From: an uncultured Bacteroidaceae bacterium
GTDB lineage: Bacteria; Bacteroidota; Bacteroidia; Bacteroidales; Bacteroidaceae
DNA: 64,000 nucleotides
Assembly: GCA_905234555.1 (NCBI GenBank)
Contig: CAJOHO010000005.1
Coordinates: forward strand, 1-64,000
Direction: 5' to 3'
In this document: one piece after another, positions 25,401 to 34,111 of the stretch
Position numbering within the stretch: the first letter of the stretch is position 1
How the letters are laid out: each line of letters opens with the position of its first letter
Notes under the pieces: generated by a model
What the model was told of the DNA's origin: nothing
The model's database searches: none
What the model saw: only the letters and a program-made list of their open reading frames with translations
Made by a program: the position numbers and the translations under genes

Positions 25401-26185
25401 GTACCAGTGGCAGCGCCGTTGAACGGCTCCACCGTCGTTGGGAAGTTGTGAGTTTCTGCCTTCAGCGAGATGACGGATTCAATCTCCTTCACCTCGAAGT
25501 AATCGCTGGTGGCATGATCCTTCGGCGAGAACTGCTCCACCATCGGACCCTGTGCAAACGCCACATTATCCTTATAGGCAGATATGATTTGGTTGGGATT
25601 CTCCTGCGTTGTCCGCTTAATCATCTGGAAGAGAGAGGATTCCTTCTCCACGCCGTCAATCACGAATGTACCGCCGAAAATCTTGTGGCGGCAGTGCTCC
25701 GAGTTGATTTGGGCAAAACCGAACACCTCAGAGTCCGTCAACTTGCGTCCCAGCTGACCCTCCACCTTGTGCAGATACTCAATCTCCTCAGGGCTGAGTG
25801 CCAGACCTTCCTGTTCGTTGTAAGCCTCCAAGTCCTCGATGTGGAGAATGGGGGCAGGTTCGATATTCACCGTGAAGATATCCTGGTCCAACCCCTTGTA
25901 GCGGCGTTGCAGCATCGGATCGAAGTCCGCAGCAGCAGGGAAATACTCTTCAATGCGATCTATGCCCTGCATAGCCATGTTCTGCGTGATTTCCACCGCG
26001 TTTGTGCTCCAGGGAGTCACCATTTCGCGACGAGGGCCAATCCATTCGCCCTCCATCGTCTCACTCTCTACCTGTTGTGCTTCGCCAAACAACCAGCAAA
26101 GCTTGTCCGTCTCCTGCTGCGTCAATGCATGGTTCGCACTGACAGCAACAACAGTTTCGGATTTAGTCCTAAAAAAATAAATCAT
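22493..26185 (-). CDS. purL: Phosphoribosylformylglycinamidine synthase
   Basis: 1230 aa; [38 protein letters not shown], C-terminal glutaminase [37 protein letters not shown]. Confidence 0.97.
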   Translation of the reverse strand: [1230 protein letters not shown]

Positions 26186-26272
26186 ACCTTAATGAGTATC
26201 TTATACAAATTTTGTACAAAGTTAGTGCAAATCAAGCGAAGAACAAAATAAAGTGCACAAAACTTTCATTTT

Positions 26273-26338
26273 TATGAACGAACAAGTGTAACTTCGGCGG
26301 ATTTTGAACTAAAGTTACTCTGTTTTTCGTTCGTACAC
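26273..26338. repeat. Imperfect inverted repeat upstream of purL
   Basis: acgaac...gtaactt / aagttac...gttcgt. Confidence 0.55.
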
Positions 26339-27032
26339 ATAAAATTGCCCAAATAATTGCGCAATTAATGCTGTTTTTTGCTCGAAAAATTCGTAATTTC
26401 AGGAAAAACACCCTGCCAAACAGCCCTCCAACAAGAACACATTATATTGCAGAAATGGCGCCACACCACTGATAATCAATATATTAACGTGGATACCACA
26501 TCTTCATTAGGGGGATAAATCGTGACAATGACAAAATGACAAAATGACATTAAGGTGTTTTCAATGTGCAGATAAACGAACGGGGTAACAATCAAGCACG
26601 AAACAGCCCCCAAAAGTAACAGATTGTAAGTATAGAAATTTTATAATATTATAACTCATAGCATGTGCACACTTAGAAAGTGCTTATTGTCATTTTGTCA
26701 TTCTGTCATTTGTCACTTTTGGGAGTGTTTAAAAAGCTATGTGCTTGATTGAAAGCTAATTAGCATTCAGCTCGGTAAACCTCAAAAACAAAATGTAGGT
26801 AAAAGTAGCAAAATTAGGGCTATTTTCTGGTTCAAATTTGTGCTATTTTTAGCACATTTCTGACTTTTTTCGTACGTTTTGTGAACAAATCACGCTTTTT
26901 CATGAGAAACTTGTATATCTTAACGTTAACCTTACCTTTGACTTTATCTTTTTCCCTGAATACACCAGTCAATGGCGGACTATATACTCCCCTCCCTCTA
27001 CGGGAGGGGTTTCTGTCCCCCGATTAACGGGG

Positions 27033-27127
27033 GTCGACTGGGGTCTTTAGAGGAGGCACTGAATGTGGCTCCGACCCCACAAAGGGTTGCAAGTCCCCCA
27101 CTTGCGACGGTGGGCGCGAAGGGGGTG
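27033..27127. repeat. ~95-bp GC-rich dispersed repeat, copy 2
   Basis: tcgactggggtctttagaggaggcactgaatgtggctccgaccccacaaagggttgcaagtcccccacttgcgacggtggg. Confidence 0.9.
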
Positions 27128-27145
27128 TAAAGACCATTGAGATGA

Positions 27146-27347
27146 CATAACTGAAAATAAATTTTGCCTTAAGAGAAAATAATTTTTGCCTTAAGAGAAA
27201 AATTGCTAAGTCTTAACACAAACTGGACCTTTGCCTTAACACTACTTTTTGAGGACCTTTTTTTTAACACTTAATGTTAAATTCTGCGACAGATAAAAAG
27301 TTCCCAGCGATTTACTTGCGTGTTTCAAAAATATTTCGTAACTTTGC
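27146..27347 (+). repeat. Copy 2 of the ~202-bp promoter-bearing direct repeat
   Basis: Matches 1152-1353 along its length; ends TTG-N20-TAACTTTG (27339-27346). Confidence 0.85.
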
Positions 27348-27471
27348 GTAGTGTTTAAAAACAGCGCGATTGGCTTGAAATAGGATAACAAGGGGCGTTG
27401 AAGACGCTGATTTACGGCTGTCAAAGAACAAAAATGAGGGTGTGTCTAAACAGGCACATCCTCATTTTTTA
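27347..27471 (+). ncRNA. Candidate short non-coding transcript downstream of repeat copy 2
   Basis: Consensus promoter at 27316-27346; no convincing ORF; strong terminator at 27431-27470. Confidence 0.5.
27431..27470 (+). terminator. Intrinsic terminator
   Basis: AAAATGAGGgTGTG tctaaacagg CACAtCCTCATTTTTT. Confidence 0.85.
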
Positions 27472-27494
27472 TCCGATTACACCGACGATCGCGG

Positions 27495-27716
27495 TTAATA
27501 TTCTTCTTCATCCCACAGAAAATCTTCTTTTGAAGGGTAGTCGGGCCAAATCTCTTCGATTGACTCATACACATCGCCTTCATCTTCAATTTCCTGAAGA
27601 TTCTCTATTACTTCCATCGGCGCACCGCTTCGGGTTGCATAGTCGATGAGTTCTTCTTTGGTGGCCGGCCAAGGTGCATCTTCCAGTGAGATAGCCAATT
27701 CCAATGTCCAATACAT
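27495..27716 (-). CDS. DUF2795 family small acidic protein
   Basis: YWTLELAISLEDAPWPATKEELIDYATRSGAPMEVIENLQEIEDEGDVYESIEEIWPDYPSKEDFLWDEEEY. Confidence 0.8.
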   Translation of the reverse strand: MYWTLELAISLEDAPWPATKEELIDYATRSGAPMEVIENLQEIEDEGDVYESIEEIWPDYPSKEDFLWDEEEY

Positions 27717-27919
27717 AATATTTAGTTTAAGGCCCCCACCTACTCCCCAAGGGGGAGAGATTTGATGATGAAAATGGGGCTAAAGATGAGAATTTTTGAA
27801 AAATGTGCGCAAAATTAGTGCAAAGTGTTGAATTGGCAAAATATTAAGATTAAAAAAATGTTAAACCTAAGTCGGTTTTTAGGATTTATGACAGATTGGG
27901 CGTTTTATTGAACGGATGC

Positions 27920-28489
27920 TCATTTTTTACGGGGTTGCCAGAGGATTTCTTCTTTCCCTGCCTCGACATTGAGTTTGCGTGAGAGTGCGAAGAAATAATC
28001 GGACAGGCGGTTGACGTAGGCAAGGACCTGCGGATCGAGTGGGAAGCCGAGTTCTTCCTGTAAAGCGAGGATTCGCCGTTCTGCCCTGCGACAGACGGTG
28101 CGGCAGACGTGGGCAACACTGGCGCCACGCGTTCCGCCTGGCAAGATAAACAGGCGAAGTGGGGGCAGAGAGGCATCGAGGAGGTCGATGGTGTGTTCGA
28201 GCTGGGTCACCATCTCTTCGGTCACGATGCTCTGCTCACGCAATTCACGCTGGGTGGTGTCGGTGGCGAGATAGGAACCGACCACGAACAGTTTCGACTG
28301 GATGTCGATGAGTTGCTGACGGTCTTCCTCGCCGGTATAGGTGGCAAGGAGTCCAATCTGGGCGTTGAGTTCGTCGATGGTGCCATAGGATTCCAGACGT
28401 GCGCTGTTCTTGCGAACTCGCTGTCCCCCAACGAGGCTGGTCATACCTGCGTCGCCGGTACGGGTATAAAGGATGGATTTTTTTGTCAT
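27920..28489 (-). CDS. Cob(I)alamin adenosyltransferase (PduO-type)
   Basis: MTKKSILYTRTGDAGMTSLVGGQRVRKNSARLESYGTIDELNAQIGLL, FILPGGTRGASVAHVCRTVCRRAERR. Confidence 0.92.
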   Translation of the reverse strand: MTKKSILYTRTGDAGMTSLVGGQRVRKNSARLESYGTIDELNAQIGLLATYTGEEDRQQLIDIQSKLFVVGSYLATDTTQRELREQSIVTEEMVTQLEHTIDLLDASLPPLRLFILPGGTRGASVAHVCRTVCRRAERRILALQEELGFPLDPQVLAYVNRLSDYFFALSRKLNVEAGKEEILWQPRKK

Positions 28490-28530
28490 AGGTTGATCGT
28501 TTCCCTCGCGGAAAAGCGCGAGGCGCTGTT

Positions 28531-28968
28531 TTATAATAGATATCTTTGGCGTTGGCGGGCGGGGTCGAAGAAGGCGATGCCGCGATGGCGGAGGTCGAAG
28601 GTGGAGGTGTGCTTGAGAGATTGGTGTATGCCTTCCCAGAGTCCACGGTTCTTTCCCTGTATGTCTTCGATGATGAGGCAGGTGTCAGGACGGATGTCCT
28701 TGGCGTCGTAGGGCAGGATCTGCACGTCGGCTTTAGCTGCATGGATATAGGCTTCTGCCTGCGGACTGCCATCGACAAGCATCAGGGACTTGGGTTGCAG
28801 CCAGTTGACGATACGGAACAGCTGTTCGTCGTCTTCCGTTCCCTGAAGTGTGTCGAAGGCGTAGTAGCGGTGCTTCTCAAAGAGCACGTCCCTGACAAAC
28901 TCGTAGGCCCAAGGCGACTGAATGCCAAATCCGTGGCGATGTTTCCAACGTGTGAAGCTACAATTCAT
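28531..28968 (-). CDS. Short protein with N-terminus resembling Bacteroidetes SAM-methyltransferase-like proteins
   Basis: RWKHRHGFGIQSPWAYEFVRDVLFEKHRYYAF; no SAM-binding glycine loop seen; 145 aa. Confidence 0.5.
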   Translation of the reverse strand: MNCSFTRWKHRHGFGIQSPWAYEFVRDVLFEKHRYYAFDTLQGTEDDEQLFRIVNWLQPKSLMLVDGSPQAEAYIHAAKADVQILPYDAKDIRPDTCLIIEDIQGKNRGLWEGIHQSLKHTSTFDLRHRGIAFFDPARQRQRYLL

Positions 28969-28977
28969 AATGCATAA

Positions 28978-30807
28978 TTACAACGCCTGCATGTCGTTGA
29001 GTTTCTTGTAGTAACCATCCATGGCGATGAGTTCCTCGTGTGTTCCCTCTTCCACGATGCGTCCCTCGTGGAGCACATAGATGCGGTCGGCATTCTTGAT
29101 GGTGGAAAGGCGGTGGGCAATAGCGATGGTGGTACGCGACTTCATGAGCCGTTCGAGGGCATCCTGCACGAGGCGTTCGCTCTCTGTATCAAGGGCGGAG
29201 GTGGCTTCGTCGAGGATGAGGATGGGCGGGTTCTTCAGGATGGCACGTGCGATGCTGATTCGCTGGCGCTGACCACCTGAGAGACGTCCGCCTCGGTCAC
29301 CCACCTTGGTGTTGTAGCCTTCTTCCATCTCCATGATGAAGTCGTGGGCGTTGGCGATACGAGCCGCTGCCTCCACCTGCTCCTGTGTGGCGTTTTCCAT
29401 ACCGAAGGCGATGTTGTTGAAGACGGTATCGTTGAAGAGGATGGCTTCCTGGTTGACGTTGCCGATGATGCCTCGCAGACTCTTGACCTTCAGCGACTTG
29501 ACATTACGTCCATCGATAAGGATTTCGCCATCGGCGATGTCGTGGTAGCGAGGGATGAGATCGACCAGCGTAGATTTGCCAGAACCCGATTGACCCACAA
29601 GTGCGATAGTCTTACCTTTGGGAACGGTGAGGTTGATGTCGTGCAGCACTTCACGCTGGCTGTTATAGGAGAAGGAGACGTGACGCAGTTCAATCTTCTC
29701 GTTCAGTCCGTCGATGGTCTGAGCGTTAGGAGCGTCCTTGATGGGGTTCTCCGCATTCATAATCTTGTTGATGCGTTCCATCGACGCCAACCCCTTCTGG
29801 ATGCTGTAACCCGCTTTGGAGAGTTCCTTCAGCGGCTGCAGCATGGTGTAGAGGATGATGAGGTAGTAGATGAACGTGCTGCCGTCGATGGGTGAGTTGC
29901 CTGAGAAGATGAGGTAACCGCCAAACCACAGCACAAACACAATCATGAGGGTTCCCAGAAATTCGCTGACTGGATGAGCGGCACTCTGACGAATCGCCAC
30001 TTTCATGGCAGCAGAACGGTGTTCGTTGTTCACTTTTGTAAAGCGATCCTCCATCTTTTTCTCAGCAATGAACGCCTTGATGATGCGCAGTCCGCCCAGC
30101 GTCTCCTCAATCTGACTGAGTCCGTCGCTCCACTTCGACTGGGCGAAGAGGGAACGGCGCTTCAGCGTCTTGCCGATGCGTCCGATGCCAAACGCCATGA
30201 GTGGCACCACGAGCAAGGTAAAGATGGTGAGCTGCCAACTAATAGCGACCAAGGTACCCATATAAATAAGGATAAAGATGGGGTTCTTGATGATCATATC
30301 GAGGGACGAAGTGATGGATGAATCGACCTCGTTCACATCGGTGCTGACACGAGCCAGGATGTCGCCCTTGCGTTCCTCTGAGAAGAAGGAAAGGGGCAAG
30401 GATAGAATCTTGCGATAGAGGTTGTTGCGGATATCACGCACGATACCCGTCTTGATGGGCATGAGTGTGGCGCTGCCACCAAAATAAGAGGCGGTCTTGA
30501 GCAGCGTCATGAACGCCAGTCCCAAACCCAGCAGCAGGAGAGTGGTGGATTCGCCATATTTCTCTATCAGCTCTTGGGAGAAATAATAGAGGTTATTGGT
30601 GGCTGTTTCCTTCAGGTCGCCTTCACCCCAAGGGATGTACTCATAGTGAATTTGCTCAACTTTGAACAAGATATTGAGAATAGGCAGGAGCAACGTGAAG
30701 GTGAACACGTTGAAGATGGCGGTAAGGATATTGAGTCCGAGCGTTGCCGCCATGTATTTTTTGTAGGGGGCGAAGTAATGCCCCATCGTCTTGAAGAATT
30801 CTCTCAT
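28978..30807 (-). CDS. ABC transporter ATP-binding protein/permease (MsbA-like)
   Basis: N-terminal TMs; Walker A GQSGSGKST, signature LSGGQRQRISIARAIL, Walker B PILILDEATSALD. Confidence 0.95.
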   Translation of the reverse strand: MREFFKTMGHYFAPYKKYMAATLGLNILTAIFNVFTFTLLLPILNILFKVEQIHYEYIPWGEGDLKETATNNLYYFSQELIEKYGESTTLLLLGLGLAFMTLLKTASYFGGSATLMPIKTGIVRDIRNNLYRKILSLPLSFFSEERKGDILARVSTDVNEVDSSITSSLDMIIKNPIFILIYMGTLVAISWQLTIFTLLVVPLMAFGIGRIGKTLKRRSLFAQSKWSDGLSQIEETLGGLRIIKAFIAEKKMEDRFTKVNNEHRSAAMKVAIRQSAAHPVSEFLGTLMIVFVLWFGGYLIFSGNSPIDGSTFIYYLIILYTMLQPLKELSKAGYSIQKGLASMERINKIMNAENPIKDAPNAQTIDGLNEKIELRHVSFSYNSQREVLHDINLTVPKGKTIALVGQSGSGKSTLVDLIPRYHDIADGEILIDGRNVKSLKVKSLRGIIGNVNQEAILFNDTVFNNIAFGMENATQEQVEAAARIANAHDFIMEMEEGYNTKVGDRGGRLSGGQRQRISIARAILKNPPILILDEATSALDTESERLVQDALERLMKSRTTIAIAHRLSTIKNADRIYVLHEGRIVEEGTHEELIAMDGYYKKLNDMQAL

Positions 30808-31265
30808 TTCCGTCCAAAGTCAGCGGGGATTTCTCCCCAGTTGTCTGTATCCCATTTGAGAATGGGGTTGGTATAGGTGTTGGTCTGGAGCCAGCGTTCA
30901 GCACGGGCGATGATGTCGAACAGTTTCTCGGTCTGCGGCGTGCGTTGGAGGGTGGTCTTGCATTTCTTCTTCTGCACCCATATCTGAGCCGTACGGCTGT
31001 CGCTGTAGATGGGCATATTGGGCAGGTTCTTCTGCTTGAGCAGCGCCAGGGCATGGACGATGGCGAGGAACTCGCCGATGTTGTTGGTTCCCTGCACAGG
31101 CCCGAAGTGGAAAATCTGCTTTCCACTGGGCAGGTGCACACCCCGATATTCCATCGGTCCTGGATTTCCGCTACAGGCGGCATCGACAGCTAAGGCGGAC
31201 CCACCCCCTTGCCCCTCTCCTGTAGGGAGGGGAGTGGTTACCTTTCCTGTACCATCATTATCCAT
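30804..31265 (-). CDS. Ribonuclease H family protein
   Basis: VDAACSGNPGPMEYRGV, GTNNIGEFLAIVHAL, IYSDSRTAQIWV, WGEIPADFGRK. N-terminus carries repeat-derived VTTPLPTGEGQGGG. Confidence 0.85.
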   Translation of the reverse strand: MDNDGTGKVTTPLPTGEGQGGGSALAVDAACSGNPGPMEYRGVHLPSGKQIFHFGPVQGTNNIGEFLAIVHALALLKQKNLPNMPIYSDSRTAQIWVQKKKCKTTLQRTPQTEKLFDIIARAERWLQTNTYTNPILKWDTDNWGEIPADFGRK

Positions 31266-31268
31266 AGC

Positions 31269-33086
31269 TTACATTCTTTCAGGCATTTCGATTCCCAGAA
31301 GCCCCATACCGAGAGCCAAAACTTTGGCAACGGCCTGAGCCAGCACGAGGCGGAAGGAACGCGTCTGCTCGTCGGTCTCGCCGAGGATGCTGAAATCGTG
31401 GTAGAACTGGTTGAATTCCTTTGTCAGCTCGTAGCAGTAGTTGGCGATGCCTGAAGGACTGTAGTCGATGCCAGCCTGACGAACTGCAGCACGGAAGCCA
31501 TAGAGCTTCTGGATGAGGGCAATCTCCTTTTCTGAGATGGCAGGAACGCCTGTTATCTTGATGTCAGAGATACCTGCATCCTTCGCCTTACGAAGGATGG
31601 AGGCGATGCGGGCATAGGTGTATTGGATGAACGGACCTGTGTTTCCGTTGAAGTCGATGGACTCTTCAGGGTTGAAGAGCATATTCTTGCGGGCATCCAC
31701 CTTCAGGATGAAGTACTTGAGCGCACCCATTCCCACCTTGCGAGCCACTTCGCGTGCTTCTTCCTCTGTGAGCTGGATTTTCTTCGTCATTTCCTTCGAG
31801 GCAGCATAGGCATCCTCTATCATCTGAGCCATCAGGTCGTCGGCATCCACCACCGTTCCTTCGCGACTCTTCATCTTGCCGTTGGGCAGTTCCACCATTC
31901 CGTAGGAGAAGTGAACGAGGTCCTTGCCCCAGGCGAAGCCGAGTTTGTCGAGCAGGATGGAGAGAACCTGGAAGTGGTAGTTCTGCTCGTTGCCCACGAC
32001 ATAGATCATCTTGTCGATGGGATAGTCCTCGTAGCGAAGCTTCGCCGTACCGATGTCCTGGGTCATATAGACAGATGTACCATCGGAACGCAGCAGGAGT
32101 TTCTCGTCCAGTCCGTCAGCTTCGAGGTTTGCCCATACGCTGCCGTCCTCACGTCGGTAGAAGAGTCCCTTCTCCAGTCCTTCAAGCACTTTCTCCTTGC
32201 CTTCGAGGTAGGTGTCCGACTCGTAGTAGATCTTGTCGAACGAAACGCCCATCTGCTTGTAGGTTTCGTCGAAACCGGCATACACCCATTCGTTCATGGT
32301 GCGCCACAGGCTGCGTACTTCCTCGTCACCTTGCTCCCATTTCACGAGCATTTCGTGGGCTTCCTTGATGAGGGGAGCTTCCTGCTTGGCTTTCTCCTTG
32401 GCTTCTTCGATGCTCAGTCCTTCTGTCATGAATTGATGGGTAAGTTCGTCGCACTCAGCTTTATAGTGCTTGTCGAAAGCCACATAGAAATCGCCGATGA
32501 GGTGGTCACCTTTCTTGCCAGCAGTCTCTGGTGTGATGCCGTTGCCCCACTTCAGCCAAGCCAACATGGACTTGCAGATATGGATGCCTCGATCGTTCAC
32601 GATGTTGGTCTTCACCACTTTGTTGCCGTTGGCTTCCACGATGCGGGCGAGCGCCGAACCCAGCAGGTTGTTGCGCACGTGTCCCAGGTGGAGCGGTTTG
32701 TTGGTGTTGGGCGATGAGTATTCAATCATCACCAAGGGGCTGTTGTCGGTGGCGGCGGTGAAGCCGAATCGTTCGTCGGCAGCTATATCGTTGAGAAGGG
32801 CAATCCAAGCCGCAGGACTGACCACGAGGTTGAGGAATCCCTTCACCACGTTGTAGGCTGCCACCACGTCGGCTGCGTTCTCCTGGAGATAGGCACCCAA
32901 TTCCTGTGCACAGGCTTCTGGGCTTTTGCGTGCCATCTTCACAAAGGGGAATACCACGACTGTGAGGTGTCCTTCAAACTCTTTCTTGGTTTTCTGCAAC
33001 TGCACCTGCTCGGCAGTCACGTCGGTGCCGTACAAAGCCTTCACTCCAGCTACGACGGCATTCGTTATTTGCTGTTCTATTGTCAT
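31269..33086 (-). CDS. argS: Arginyl-tRNA synthetase
   Basis: EYSSPNTNKPLHLGHVRNNLLG, MKSREGTVVDADDL, C-terminal RLVLAQAVAKVLALGMGLLGIEMPERM. Confidence 0.97.
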   Translation of the reverse strand: MTIEQQITNAVVAGVKALYGTDVTAEQVQLQKTKKEFEGHLTVVVFPFVKMARKSPEACAQELGAYLQENAADVVAAYNVVKGFLNLVVSPAAWIALLNDIAADERFGFTAATDNSPLVMIEYSSPNTNKPLHLGHVRNNLLGSALARIVEANGNKVVKTNIVNDRGIHICKSMLAWLKWGNGITPETAGKKGDHLIGDFYVAFDKHYKAECDELTHQFMTEGLSIEEAKEKAKQEAPLIKEAHEMLVKWEQGDEEVRSLWRTMNEWVYAGFDETYKQMGVSFDKIYYESDTYLEGKEKVLEGLEKGLFYRREDGSVWANLEADGLDEKLLLRSDGTSVYMTQDIGTAKLRYEDYPIDKMIYVVGNEQNYHFQVLSILLDKLGFAWGKDLVHFSYGMVELPNGKMKSREGTVVDADDLMAQMIEDAYAASKEMTKKIQLTEEEAREVARKVGMGALKYFILKVDARKNMLFNPEESIDFNGNTGPFIQYTYARIASILRKAKDAGISDIKITGVPAISEKEIALIQKLYGFRAAVRQAGIDYSPSGIANYCYELTKEFNQFYHDFSILGETDEQTRSFRLVLAQAVAKVLALGMGLLGIEMPERM

Positions 33087-33122
33087 GATTTTGCTAATTT
33101 GGGTGCAAAGTTACGAAAAAAA

Positions 33123-33150
33123 GTGAAGAGTGAAGAGTGAAGAGTGAAGA
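33123..33150. repeat. Heptanucleotide repeat (GTGAAGA)4
   Basis: Four perfect units in the argS / AAA ATPase divergent intergenic region. Confidence 0.95.
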
Positions 33151-33173
33151 ATTTACAAAAAAAGTACAGATTA

Positions 33174-33205
33174 TTTCGTATTTACGAAAAAACCATTTAT
33201 CTTTG
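33174..33205 (+). promoter_or_regulatory. Promoter of AAA/DUF4435 operon with 16-bp palindrome
   Basis: TTTCGTATTTACGAAA 33174-33189, TATCTTTG 33198-33205. Confidence 0.65.
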
Positions 33206-33257
33206 CAAAAAATACAAAACGTTTGATTAACATCCGTCATCAACCGACAAACGATTC

Positions 33258-34088
33258 ATGGACAAGATAGCAGATTATATCAGCAGTATCGAGATCAAGG
33301 CGCTGTGGAAGGGTGGCAGACACATCAAGTGGGAACTGCGACCCGATGTGAATATCCTCAGTGGCATCAACGGAGTGGGCAAAAGCACCATCATCAACCG
33401 TGCTGTCCACGGTCTGAACCTGATGGACTCCGGAGAACTGCACCCAGGAGAGATAGCCGAAGGCATCACCATCGAGCTGTCGCCTGCCGACGCCACCACC
33501 ATCCGCTACGACGTCATCCGTTCGTTCGACCGTCCCCTGCTCCGCTCCGACCTTCTGGAGAAACTGGCAGATTCACGTGTGAAGACCGAACTTGACTGGC
33601 AGATCTACAAGTTGCAGAAACGCTATTTGGACTATCAGGTGAACATCGGTAACCGCATCATCGAACTCCTCACCAGCGGCGACCCGCAGGATGCCCTTCA
33701 GGCAGCAGAGGTGTCGCGGCCCAAAGCCCTTTTCCAGGACACGATGGACCAGTTGCTGGCTGACACGCACAAAGCCATCGACCGCCGCTCGAACGAAATC
33801 CAGTTTGAGCAGAACGGCGAGTTGCTCACACCCTATCAGCTCTCATCGGGCGAGAAGCAGATGCTGGTCATCCTGATGACGGTTCTGTTCGAGTGTGGCG
33901 AGCCCTATGCCCTCCTGATGGACGAACCTGAAATCAGCCTGCATATCGAGTGGCAGCAACAGCTCATCACCCTCATCCGACGACTCAACCCCAACGCACA
34001 AATCATCCTTTCCACTCACTCCCCTGCCCTCATCATGGACGGATGGACTGACGTGGTGACGGAAGTGGAAGAGATAACCAATGAATAA
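33258..34088 (+). CDS. AAA/ABC-type ATPase (RecF/OLD-like), partner of DUF4435
   Basis: LSGINGVGKSTIIN, YQLSSGEKQMLVILMTVLF, ALLMDEPEISLHIEWQQQLI, IILSTHSPAL. Confidence 0.88.
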   Translation: MDKIADYISSIEIKALWKGGRHIKWELRPDVNILSGINGVGKSTIINRAVHGLNLMDSGELHPGEIAEGITIELSPADATTIRYDVIRSFDRPLLRSDLLEKLADSRVKTELDWQIYKLQKRYLDYQVNIGNRIIELLTSGDPQDALQAAEVSRPKALFQDTMDQLLADTHKAIDRRSNEIQFEQNGELLTPYQLSSGEKQMLVILMTVLFECGEPYALLMDEPEISLHIEWQQQLITLIRRLNPNAQIILSTHSPALIMDGWTDVVTEVEEITNE

Positions 34089-34111
34089 TTCACAATTCAT
34101 AATTCATAATT

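Noticed and set aside
23486-26251. 921-aa plus-strand ORF opposite purL
   Set aside because: Antisense mirror of a clear purL gene; composition (H/R/T/Q-rich) and lack of domain signatures indicate a spurious ORF.
31623-32717. 364-aa ORF opposite argS
   Set aside because: Antisense shadow of argS.
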